Source: Baffinella frigidus (lineage: Eukaryota > Cryptophyceae > Cryptomonadales > Baffinellaceae). Taken from it: DNA of 14,610 bases. Shown here in pieces: positions 7,617 through 13,668 of the stretch (position 1 is the stretch's first letter; the number at the start of each line of letters is the position of its first letter). A program made the position numbers and the translations under genes. The stretch is from positions 83,361 through 97,970 of the forward strand of contig MU647458.1 of assembly GCA_026770585.1 (NCBI GenBank). The letters run 5' to 3'. The notes under the pieces are model-generated. The model saw only the letters and a list, made by a program, of their open reading frames with translations. It ran no database searches and was not told where the DNA came from.

Positions 7617-7798
7617 GGTCGGTCTGCGTTTTCTTAAAATGAGAAAACCGAGCGAGAATCTGGTCGGCCCGATTTCCTTAGGGTTAAGAAAACGCACGAA
7701 AGCGGTCGGTACACGTTTTCTTAAAAGTTAAGAAAACGCAGGAAAGCAGTCGGTCCACGTTTTCTTAAAGTTAAGGAAACGCAGGGAGAAGCCGGTCG
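7617..7798 (+). repeat. 44-bp tandem repeat, about four units
   Basis: The word GGTCGG (or AGTCGG) occurs at 7617, 7662, 7704, 7748 and 7793, spacing 42 to 45 bp. Most units carry a hairpin of the type GTTTTCTTAA...TTAAGAAAAC. The block resembles 8300-8440. Confidence 0.85.
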
Positions 7799-8000
7799 GT
7801 TCTCGTAAGAAAGCGCCTCATCGTAGGACCCTACTCCCCTCTTCACATGTACATGTAGGATCGCCGCAGGGCCCGAGTCAGGCATGCTGTGGTGAGGACG
7901 AGGAGTAATCTCAGTTGGAGGGGGCGGCGCAGTATTGAACGCGAGGGGGGGGGGGATTAAGAAACAAGAAGGATTAAGAAACAAGGCGAGCGTTTTTCGT

Positions 8001-8129
8001 GAGTTCCTCAATAATTAAGGAACGGAAGGCGGGCGTTTTCACGGAGTTCTTTAATAATTAAGGAACGGAGGGCGGGCGTGTCCACGGAGTTTCTTAATAA
8101 TTAAGGAGCGGAGGGCGGGAGTTTTCAGA
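8001..8129 (+). repeat. 43-bp tandem repeat, three units
   Basis: Units 8001-8043, 8044-8086 and 8087-8129 are exactly 43 bp each. Each contains TTCCTCAATAATTAAGGAAC or a variant, forming a hairpin, followed by GGAGGGCGGGCG. A decayed earlier unit may start near 7966 (GGATTAAGAAACAAGG twice). Confidence 0.9.
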
Positions 8130-8155
8130 TTTCCGGTTCCTTGTACAATGTAAGA

Positions 8156-8262
8156 GAGGTACCCCTGTACATCGCTCATAAGAAACAGCCCCCCCCTATG
8201 ACTACGGTAGGGCCCTAGGCATAGGCCTACTGTACAGGGGTTTTCTCCGGGGGGGTAAGCGA
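8156..8262. mobile_element. Degenerate TACAGGGG-type element nested in the 1-kb element
   Basis: Contains GAGGTACCCCTGTACATCGC, then TCATAAGAAACAGCCCCCCC, the core GGTAGGGCCCTAGGCATAGG, and TGTACAGGGGTTTTC before a G run and TAAGCGATG. The end order is scrambled relative to the short MITE, so it is a rearranged or nested copy. Confidence 0.55.
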
Positions 8263-8299
8263 TGTGGGTCCCAAAATTTTCTTGGCACACACAGAATCC

Positions 8300-8440
8300 G
8301 GTCGGTCGGTGTTTTCTTAATTCATTAGAAAACACGAGAATCCGGTCGGTCTGCGTTTTCTTAAAAATAAGAAAACGGAGGAGAATTCGGTCGGTCCGAT
8401 TTCCTTAACATTAAGAAAACGCAGGGGTCAGATCCGGTGC
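8300..8440 (+). repeat. 40-46 bp tandem repeat, about three units
   Basis: GGTCGG at 8304, 8344 and 8389, with a degenerate GGTGCGG at 8435. The units have hairpins GTTTTCTTAA...TTAGAAAAC and are direct relatives of 7617-7798 in the same orientation. Confidence 0.8.
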
Positions 8441-8533
8441 GGTTTCTTGAGAAGCGTTTTCTTGTAGACGAGGTACCCCTGTACGGTGGTCCTAGGGGGG
8501 GGGGCGGTTTCTTATGAGCGAGGTACCCCTGTA

Positions 8534-8660
8534 GGGCGCGACGGAGAAACCGTCGCTGATGACCTTGAGGATCGTTACAGGTTGCTTGAGCTGACAAGTT
8601 CTGGGTCTGCTCAAACCGTAGTCTTTTCTCCGTCGTCTTGCCTCAGCACCCGCAGCCGCA
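8534..8660. other. Unique sequence on the right of the central element
   Basis: About 125 bp before the right heptamer array. One frame reads GRDGETVADDLEDRYRLLEL and runs into the array. It looks protein-like, but it is too short and lacks a start, so I do not call a gene. Confidence 0.35.
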
Positions 8661-9220
8661 CTAACCCTCAAACCTGAACCCTAAACCCTTAGGATTTAGG
8701 GTTTAGGGTTTAGGGTTTAGGGTCTAGGGTTTAGGGTTTATGGGTCAAGGTTTAGGGTTTAGGGCTTAGGGCTTAGGGTTCAGGGTTTCGGGTTTAGGGG
8801 TTCAGATTGAGGGTTTAGGGTTTAGGGTTCAGAATCCAGGATCAATGGTTTAGGGTTTAGGGTTTAGGGTTTAGGGTTTAGTGTTTAGGGTTCAGGGTTT
8901 AGGGTTTAGGGTTTCGGTTCAGGGTTTAGGGTTTATGGGTGAGGGTCCAGGGGTTAGGGTTTCGGGTCCAGTGGTTAGGGTTTCGGGTTCATGGTTCAGG
9001 GTTTTGGGTTTAGGGTTTAGGGTTTAGGATTGAGGGTTCGGGGTTCAGGGTTTAGAGTTTAGAGTTTAGGGTTCAGGGTTTGGTGGTCAGGGTTTAAGGT
9101 TTAGGGTTTAGAGTTTAAAGTTTGGGGATTGGGGTTGAGGGTTTAGGGTTTTGTGATTTAGGGTTGAGGATTCAGGGGGTTTAGGTTTTGGGTTTAGGGT
9201 CTAGTGTTTGGCTTGTTGGG
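8661..9220 (+). repeat. Degenerate telomere-like array, TTTAGGG on plus strand
   Basis: A short CCCTAAA stretch (8661-8690) turns over at CCCTTAGGATTTAGGG into TTTAGGG orientation and continues for over 500 bp with variants TTCAGGG, TTGAGGG, TTTCGGG. The outer part (8944-9220) mirrors the left array including interruptions. The orientation is opposite to the left array, so the two face outward from the loop. Confidence 0.95.
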
Positions 9221-9449
9221 TTTGGGGTTTGGGTACAGAGGCTTCTCGAATTTCAGGTACGGCTTTTGAAATTCTTTGGTGTGCTGTCCTTACATTTTGT
9301 ACTTCGTTACGGAAACCGTTACACAATACCAGTAAGAATTGAGGACAGCAAGAAAGCGGTCGGTGTGCGGTCCTTGATGTATTAAGGTCCACAAACAAAA
9401 ATCAGGTCTGTACCTTTGTGTGTGGTACCTTGACTTCGAGTAAGCCCTG

Positions 9450-9599
9450 TGGTTCAGCTGGTTGCTGCTGGCTGTACACGGTGTGTAGTCACTTGAAGTG
9501 CAGCATGATGCGGTGCAAAAATCGGGATGGGAGCGAGACCGATATCAACACCAACATGGTCGCCATGCATTCCCTCCCACGGAGGCGAGGTTCGATCCC
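9450..9599 (+). promoter_or_regulatory. Pol III A-box and B-box-like pair (right arm)
   Basis: TGGTTCAGCTGG at 9450-9461 and GGTTCGATCCC at 9589-9599, followed by TTTT at 9655-9658 that could terminate Pol III. Mirror of 6275-6424. A weak relative of the segment between the boxes (TCGCCATGCATTCCCTCCCA) occurs at 13211-13250. No tRNA fold. Confidence 0.4.
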
Positions 9600-9729
9600 T
9601 ACGGCCTACAGTTGAACCTACCGTTCTCTAAATTACCACCCTAAAATCGAAGTGTTTTCGCGTGAGACCTCCGCTCTTGCAGGACCACTTTGAAATCACA
9701 GACGCGGCAACGAAACGCGCTTGGCGTTT

Positions 9730-9731
<2 letters not shown>

Positions 9732-9761
<30 letters not shown>
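9732..9761. repeat. (TG)15 microsatellite
   Basis: Thirty bases of TG, the expanded mirror of (CA)9 at 6125-6142. Confidence 0.95.
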
Positions 9762-9762
<1 letters not shown>

Positions 9763-9950
9763 AGGAGAACCGGATGAACAGAGATGCTCTGCAGAAGCTG
9801 AAGGGGAAAGGAAACCGGGGAAGCCTGGCAGCAGCGCGCACGACACGCGCAAGATACACTCACCCATTTCATTTGAACCATTTCACGTTTACAGCACTCG
9901 CCAATTTACACATGTGCTGGCCACGAGGCCAGCCTCTTAGTACTCTCACT

Positions 9951-10442
9951 CTAACCCTTCACTGAGATGGACTCGCTCCGAAGCTTCTTGATGGAAGTCT
10001 CGCAACCCCCACCACCGTCGCTGCCTTTGGCCCAACGATGTTGCACCGCGGTTGACTCGCAGTGCCGCTCCGTGTGCGGTACTGGTTGGACGATGCGGAC
10101 GAACCCCTGGTCCACGTTTTGCTTGAAAAGGGCGAGGAGCTCCGTCTGCGTCCTGTTGTCGTCGAGGGCTTTGATGGCGTCGGCGAATTTAATCTTGTGG
10201 TTGGTGCGCGCGGCCCACGCCGCGAGCGAGAGCGGTGAGCCGCCGCGCGAGAGCGGCGAGCCGTCGTCCTTGCCCTTGGAGCTGCTGCGCTTCTTCACCA
10301 TGTTCTTGCTCTGATCGACGATCTCCTTCCTTGGCTTTATCGTAGTCGACGGGGTAGTGCCGTGAGCCGCCTTGAAGGCTGTGAAGAGCTCTGCAGAGCT
10401 CGCAGACGTCTGCGTGAGCGAAGAAGATCTCTGCGTGCACAT
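9951..10442 (-). CDS. Uncharacterised 163-aa basic Ser/Lys-rich protein, right-arm copy
   Basis: Mirror of the left-arm ORF, complete from ATG (10442-10440) to stop (9953-9951), with the same GC-rich third positions. Compared with the left copy there are six base changes. Five alter the protein (Arg to Lys before EIVDQ, His to Arg after MVKK, Ser to Asn in ALDDS, Ser to Pro in QPVS, Thr to Ser before DGGGG) and one is silent. That ratio does not show purifying selection between the copies, yet neither copy has a stop or frameshift. The upstream side holds the single 25-mer unit (10506-10530). On the opposite strand, a donor-like GAGGTAAGT occurs at about 10450-10458, so an antisense transcript cannot be excluded. 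Product and role unknown. Confidence 0.55.
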   Translation of the reverse strand: MCTQRSSSLTQTSASSAELFTAFKAAHGTTPSTTIKPRKEIVDQSKNMVKKRSSSKGKDDGSPLSRGGSPLSLAAWAARTNHKIKFADAIKALDDNRTQTELLALFKQNVDQGFVRIVQPVPHTERHCESTAVQHRWAKGSDGGGGCETSIKKLRSESISVKG

Positions 10443-10505
10443 CACGCGTTGAGGTAAGTGAAATGTTTCGCGACTTCGTCAGCGGTCACAAATAGCTAGA
10501 GGGTA

Positions 10506-10530
10506 GACAAGTTAAGGGGGTCGGGGGCGT
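10506..10530. repeat. Single copy of the 25-mer duplicated in the left arm
   Basis: Inverse match to the unit repeated at 5331-5355 and 5356-5380. It shows that the duplication in the left arm, or a loss here, happened after the arms separated. Confidence 0.85.
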
Positions 10531-10660
10531 GGGAACGATCTTCGTTGCGGCTTTACTACACAGTGCGACTTTACTACACGGAATTGCAACCTTCTGACCC
10601 ACGCCAGGTCAGATGTCAATATTTCATGTTTACCACACGATCTTCAACTAAAAATGATTC

Positions 10661-10672
10661 TACGAGCTCGTA
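10661..10672. repeat. Micro-palindrome TACGAGCTCGTA with empty site in the left arm
   Basis: In the mirror position the left arm (near 5092-5105) reads GGGTAGAATCATTT without it. Here, on the minus strand, TAGAA is duplicated on both sides of a 17-bp insert that contains the palindrome. Confidence 0.85.
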
Positions 10673-11030
10673 CCCAATTTTCTACCCGGGAAACACGCCA
10701 AAAGTGTTGGGAATTGGAGCTCTTTGCCGCCGCAATAATGATTTTTAAAATAATATGTACCAGGATAAGCCATCTATTGCGAACGAGTGTGTATGAAAAC
10801 CGCGCCTCTGACCAGGCGTGGAGACAACGAACGTTTCCGAAAAGTCACGCGGCTCGAAACATGCTTCTCCCGTGACCACGTTCAACAATGAACATTCAGT
10901 GAACAATAATGAACGAACACTGAACGTTCGGTCATGGAGATCATGAATGGCTGTAGTAACCAGGTGCAGTCCAGGTGCAGCCGAAATTCAGAGTACGTTG
11001 TTGCGGCTTGGTAAACATGTAATACGAGTC

Positions 11031-11131
11031 GTACCGGTACTAGGATACGAAGCGGCTTCGTACAGCTGTATCAGTACGAAGCTAAAAAACAACGGCAAAG
11101 CTTCGTACGAAGCTTCGTACGAAGCTTCGTA
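11031..11131. repeat. Cluster of micro-palindromes (right arm)
   Basis: GTACCGGTAC at 11031-11040, TACGAAGC G GCTTCGTA at 11046-11062, and TACGAAGCTTCGTA at 11106-11119 and 11118-11131. Compared with the left arm, about 13 bp are added next to the CCGG palindrome and about 36 bp inside the AAGCTT series. Confidence 0.85.
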
Positions 11132-11153
11132 CACGGACTTCGCATCGGTAGTT

Positions 11154-11183
11154 AGAGAGGGAGAGAGTCAGAGAGAGAGAGAG

Positions 11184-11226
<43 letters not shown>
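11154..11226. repeat. GA microsatellite
   Basis: Long GA tract with a few GTCA and GGGA interruptions, beginning exactly where the inverted-repeat arm ends. Confidence 0.95.
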
Positions 11227-11228
<2 letters not shown>

Positions 11229-11300
11229 GATAGGTAGAGGCGCGCTTCGCTGCCCAGGACACGTCGACACTCTCCTCGTCACTGATCCGCTGCGGTACAG

Positions 11301-11401
11301 GCAATTCACATTTATTGGCGTCTCTCTCTCTCTCTCCAGGACATTTACATGTTTTGGCGTCTCTCTCCAGGAAATTCACATGTATTGGCGTCTCACTCTC
11401 C
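11301..11401 (+). repeat. Three-unit tandem repeat with CT tracts
   Basis: Units at 11301-11340, 11341-11371 and 11372-11401 share ATTCACATGTATTGGCGTCT (with variants) followed by CTCTCTCCAGG. The length variation lies in the CT tract. Confidence 0.8.
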
Positions 11402-11500
11402 CCCTTCTCTCTTCTCCCCCTCATCCCTCTCATCTGTCCTCCGTCCTCGCTCCCCCCTCTCATCTCTCCTCTCTCCCCCCGCCCCTTGCTTCCTCCCACA
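11395..11500. repeat. CT-rich low-complexity tract
   Basis: Pyrimidine-rich sequence of CTCCCCC and CTCATC words, without longer structure. Confidence 0.85.
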
Positions 11501-11596
11501 CATTTCCAATCTCAGCCCGGGCCTCTAGGGGGGGGGTCAAACCCGTGCTCAAAAGTCAACCCCGCGCACGAAAGTCAACCACACACGAAACCGATG

Positions 11597-11704
11597 GTAC
11601 AGGAGGGGGGCTTGATGTGATCCGAAAGGAAGCATGGCCTTTCTACAAAGCCATTTCCGGTGTCAGCCTATTTTGGAAGCTCGAAGAACCTAAAGGACCT
11701 CAAG
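11597..11704 (+). repeat. GATCCGAAAGGAAGC dispersed repeat, copy 3
   Basis: Plus-strand copy starting near GGTACAGGAGGGGGGCTTGA and ending AACCTAAAGGACCTCAAG. It is followed after 22 bp by a TACAGGGG-type MITE. Confidence 0.8.
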
Positions 11705-11726
11705 AAACAGATCGACCCTGCGCCAC

Positions 11727-11842
11727 CCGGATACCTCGCTCATGAGAAAGTGCTACCCCCTAGGACCTTACAGTAGGGCCATGCCTAGGGCCCTATGATG
11801 GTCCTAGGGGGTGGGCGTTTTTTTATGAGCCGCGCTCCGCCT
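11727..11842. mobile_element. TACAGGGG-family MITE, third short copy
   Basis: Ends are degraded (CCGGATACCTCGCTCATGAG on the left, TTTTATGAGCCGCGCTCCGCC on the right), but the core CCATGCCTAGGGCCCTATG with flanking CCCCCTAGGACC and GGTCCTAGGGGG is intact. It lies directly before a heptamer array. Confidence 0.75.
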
Positions 11843-11904
11843 CACGTCTCCGTCTAGGCATGCAAACGTTGCGCGGCCTGCTCCTTTGTCTTGGCCTGCA
11901 CACG

Positions 11905-12168
11905 GGTCTAGGGTTTAGCGCGTAGGGTTTAGGCTAAACCCTGACTCTTAAACCCTGAACCCGGTTCAGGGTTTAGGGGTTAGGGTTTGGGGTTTAGAGT
12001 TTAGGGTTTGGGGTTTAGGGTTGAGGGTTTAGGGTTTATGGTTCATGGTTCATGGTGTAGGGTTCATGGTGTAGGGTTCAGGGTTTAGGGTTAAGGGTCA
12101 AGGGTTCAGGGTTTAGGGTTTAGGTTTTAGGGTTTGGGGTTTAGGGTTTAGGGTTTGGGGTTAAGGGT

Positions 12169-12200
<32 letters not shown>

Positions 12201-12300
12201 GGATGTGGATTCCCGGTCCAGGGTTCAGGGTTCAGGGTTCAGGGTCCAGGGTTCAGGGTCCAGGGTTCAGGGTTCAGGGTTCAGGGTTCAGGGTTGAGGA
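11905..12300 (+). repeat. Third telomere-like array with variant-homogenised blocks
   Basis: TTTAGGG orientation with a short turn-over near 11930-11975, where AAACCCTGAACC and GGTTCAGGGTTT form a palindrome. Blocks of one variant follow each other: TTTAGGG, then GTTGAGG about six times (12160-12200), then GTTCAGG or GTCCAGG about twelve times (12215-12297). Confidence 0.95.
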
Positions 12301-12301
12301 T

Positions 12302-12404
12302 ATCCCTGAAGTGGCCATGCCGTCAAATTTGACGGCCACGAGGTCCTAGGCAGGTCCTAGGGCCCTACGGTAGGGCGTATGAGCCTACTGGCCAGTTAAG
12401 GGAT
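12302..12404. mobile_element. ATCCC/CTTAAG-family MITE inserted in the heptamer array
   Basis: Begins ATCCCTGAAGTGGCCATGCC and ends CTACTGGCCAGTTAAGGGAT, an imperfect terminal inverted repeat. Inside are CAAATTTGACGGCC and GGTCCTAGGGCCCTACGG. Heptamer repeats (GTTGAGG) are found on both sides, so it interrupts the array. Confidence 0.85.
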
Positions 12405-12560
12405 GGGTTGAGGGTTGAGGGTTGAGGATTGAGGATATAGGGTTTAGGATATAGGGTTTAGGGTTTCGAGTTTAGGGTTTGAGGGAGCAGAGTTCAGTGT
12501 TTTGTGTTTAGTCTTCTGGGTTTAGTATTTAGGTTTTACGGTTTAGGTTTTAAAGTTCAG
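12405..12560 (+). repeat. Continuation of the third heptamer array, decaying
   Basis: GTTGAGG, TTTAGGATATAGGG and increasingly degenerate forms such as TTTAGTATTTAGG, fading out by about 12560. Confidence 0.85.
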
Positions 12561-13056
12561 GATTGCGTCAAGAAGCGGACTGCCTATAATCCTGGATTAA
12601 CCCAGCTTCCTCGCGGGGGAATACATTGCCGCCGAGAGTCAACTTCTGCCTGCTGAGTTGACCGGGACCTGTCCCAGGTACTGTAAGCTCTTTTGCGGGT
12701 GGAGGTGGAGGTATCTATCCCGATGACCTTTTCGGGGGTGGGTCTTCCTATCTCGTGGTGCTCATCCCCATGTTCTATCTTTGTCTCAGTCTATTTTGGC
12801 TCACCAATTCGGTGAGCCCCGGCTCTTTTCCGATCCAAAGTCGACGGAGTTGTGCGGCAAACCCGAGATATCAACTTGAGAACAGCCTCTCAGCCAACCC
12901 GAGTGAGGCAGAGCTAGTCTTCCTGTACATGTACATGCATGCGATACCCCCCCACGGGCCCTGGCCAAACAATGCACTGCTGGAGTCCTAGCACCTTCGG
13001 CACTGCTTTGAGTTGTGGGAGCAGCCCCGCCACACACGCGCATCAAGTTATTGTGT
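12561..13056. other. No recognisable gene
   Basis: Apparently unique sequence. It contains a perfect hairpin GGCTCACC AATTC GGTGAGCC at 12798-12818, and GTACATGTACATGCATGC near 12925-12942. The open frames of about 80 codons here have no codon bias or recognisable motif. Confidence 0.5.
12798..12818. repeat. Perfect hairpin, 8-bp stem
   Basis: GGCTCACC and GGTGAGCC with a 5-nt AATTC loop. No T-run follows that would suggest termination. Confidence 0.75.
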
Positions 13057-13159
13057 ATCCCTTAAGCGGCCAGGGGGTCTTAAAAGACCCACGCCAGGTC
13101 CTAGGCAGGTCCTTGGGCCCTACGGTAGGGCGTATGAGCCTACTGGCCACTTAAGGGAT
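13057..13159. mobile_element. ATCCC/CTTAAG-family MITE, second copy
   Basis: ATCCCTTAAGCGGCCA on the left and TGGCCACTTAAGGGAT on the right give a near-perfect 16-bp terminal inverted repeat. The inner left half differs from other copies (GGGGGTCTTAAAAGACCC, itself a palindrome), while the right half is the common CCTACGGTAGGGCGTATGAG form. Confidence 0.85.
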
Positions 13160-13164
13160 GGAGG

Positions 13165-13201
13165 CGGTAGGGCGTATGAGCCTACTGGCCACTCGAGGGA
13201 T
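13165..13201. repeat. Duplicated right end of the MITE
   Basis: CGGTAGGGCGTATGAGCCTA followed by CTGGCCACTCGAGGGAT repeats the last 37 bp of the copy just before it, with two changes in the CTTAAG motif. Confidence 0.8.
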
Positions 13202-13287
13202 AGAGGCCGAAGTTGATACCCACACGGCCGCCATGCACCCCCCCCACGCAGGCTACTACTGCAAAGCCACCGGAGTGTCCGCTACTT

Positions 13288-13355
13288 TTTGAGACTTCCC
13301 CTGTGGCTTTTCAGTGGTACGTTTGAGACTTCCCCTGTGGCTTTTCAGTGGTACG
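13288..13355 (+). repeat. Perfect 34-bp tandem duplication
   Basis: Units 13288-13321 and 13322-13355 are identical, starting TTTGAGACTTCCCCTGTGGC. No third unit is present. Confidence 0.95.
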
Positions 13356-13454
13356 TTTCGGCAGGGACGACGAGAGAGGTCATGCGGGTCATGGGCCCAG
13401 TTTACTGAAAACGGCACTCAGTAGCAGCAGACGTCGCTCCCTCTTTCAGCCTTG

Positions 13455-13668
13455 CCCTTTAGGTCCTTTAGGTTTTAATTTCTCCCAATATATGCCAACG
13501 ACACTCCCTTCCGTAGAAAGGACTGCAGAGAAAGCATTTTTGCTTTCGGATCGCGTTTAGCTTTGGCCTGATGAGATCCGAAAGAAAGCATGGCTTTTCT
13601 GCAGGATAAGTTCCGGTGTCCGCCCATGGTGGGAGTTTAAAGAACCTAAAGGACCTAAAGGACCTCCC
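13455..13668. mobile_element. Foldback element made of two inverted dispersed-repeat arms
   Basis: The left arm runs from CCTTTAGGTCCTTTAGG to CATTTTTGCTTTCGGATC (about 13457-13553). The right arm runs from GATCCGAAAGAAAGCATGGC to AACCTAAAGGACCTAAAGG (about 13574-13660). The arms are about 85 bp imperfect inverse copies with a 20-bp loop. It shows that the GATCCGAAAG repeat is one arm of a long hairpin element. Solo arms elsewhere are 1195, 1780, 2757, 11597 and 14251. Confidence 0.8.

Larger units (their letters stand above)
7504..8533. mobile_element. 1.03-kb non-autonomous element with compound terminal inverted repeats
   Basis: TA is followed by CAGGGGTACCTCGCTCATAA at 7506, and the exact inverse of that word ends at 8531 followed by TA, which suggests a TA target as in Tc1/mariner-like elements. 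Both ends carry the same two-part structure: an outer CAGGGGTACCTCGCTCATAA-type repeat with a C run and CTAGGACC, then an inner TACAGGGATACCTCGGCTAC or its right-end variant with ACAAGAAAAC. The interior holds three tandem-repeat blocks, another TACAGGGG-type element (8156-8262), and no ORF that could be a transposase. It sits at the centre of the giant inverted repeat. Confidence 0.7.
8944..11153 (-). repeat. Right arm of giant inverted repeat
   Basis: Inverse copy of 4656-6904. The outer boundary is sharp: GCATCGGTAGTT ends at 11153 and a GA microsatellite follows, while the left arm is preceded by unrelated sequence. Arm-specific changes here: a 22-bp insertion carrying TACGAGCTCGTA near 10658-10679, extra palindromic additions within 11041-11105, and a longer TG repeat. 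Confidence 0.95.

Noticed and set aside
7414-7731. Open frame with RGTSLIRNRPPLGPY motif, and similar frames at 256-594, 8361-8597 and 8486-8677
   Set aside because: The motif comes from translating the TACAGGGG terminal repeat. No start context or conservation supports a protein.
7617-8440. CRISPR array
   Set aside because: Units of 43 to 45 bp vary along their whole length, there are no unique spacers, and the context is eukaryotic.
6645-9220. Telomere-to-telomere chromosome fusion
   Set aside because: The array orientation is the reverse of that expected at a fusion, and 1.4 kb of other sequence separates the arrays.
9440-9660. A tRNA gene
   Set aside because: A-box and B-box words fit, but T-stem and acceptor pairing fail, the D stem does not close, and the boxes are too far apart.
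4656-11153. Simple sequencing hairpin artefact (unsplit read)
   Set aside because: The arms differ by substitutions, a 111-bp insertion, a 25-bp duplication and 12 bp of microsatellite, and the loop is long. Not fully excluded without reads.
11152-11499. 115-codon minus-strand frame rich in Ser-Leu
   Set aside because: Produced by the GA/CT microsatellite. Low complexity only.
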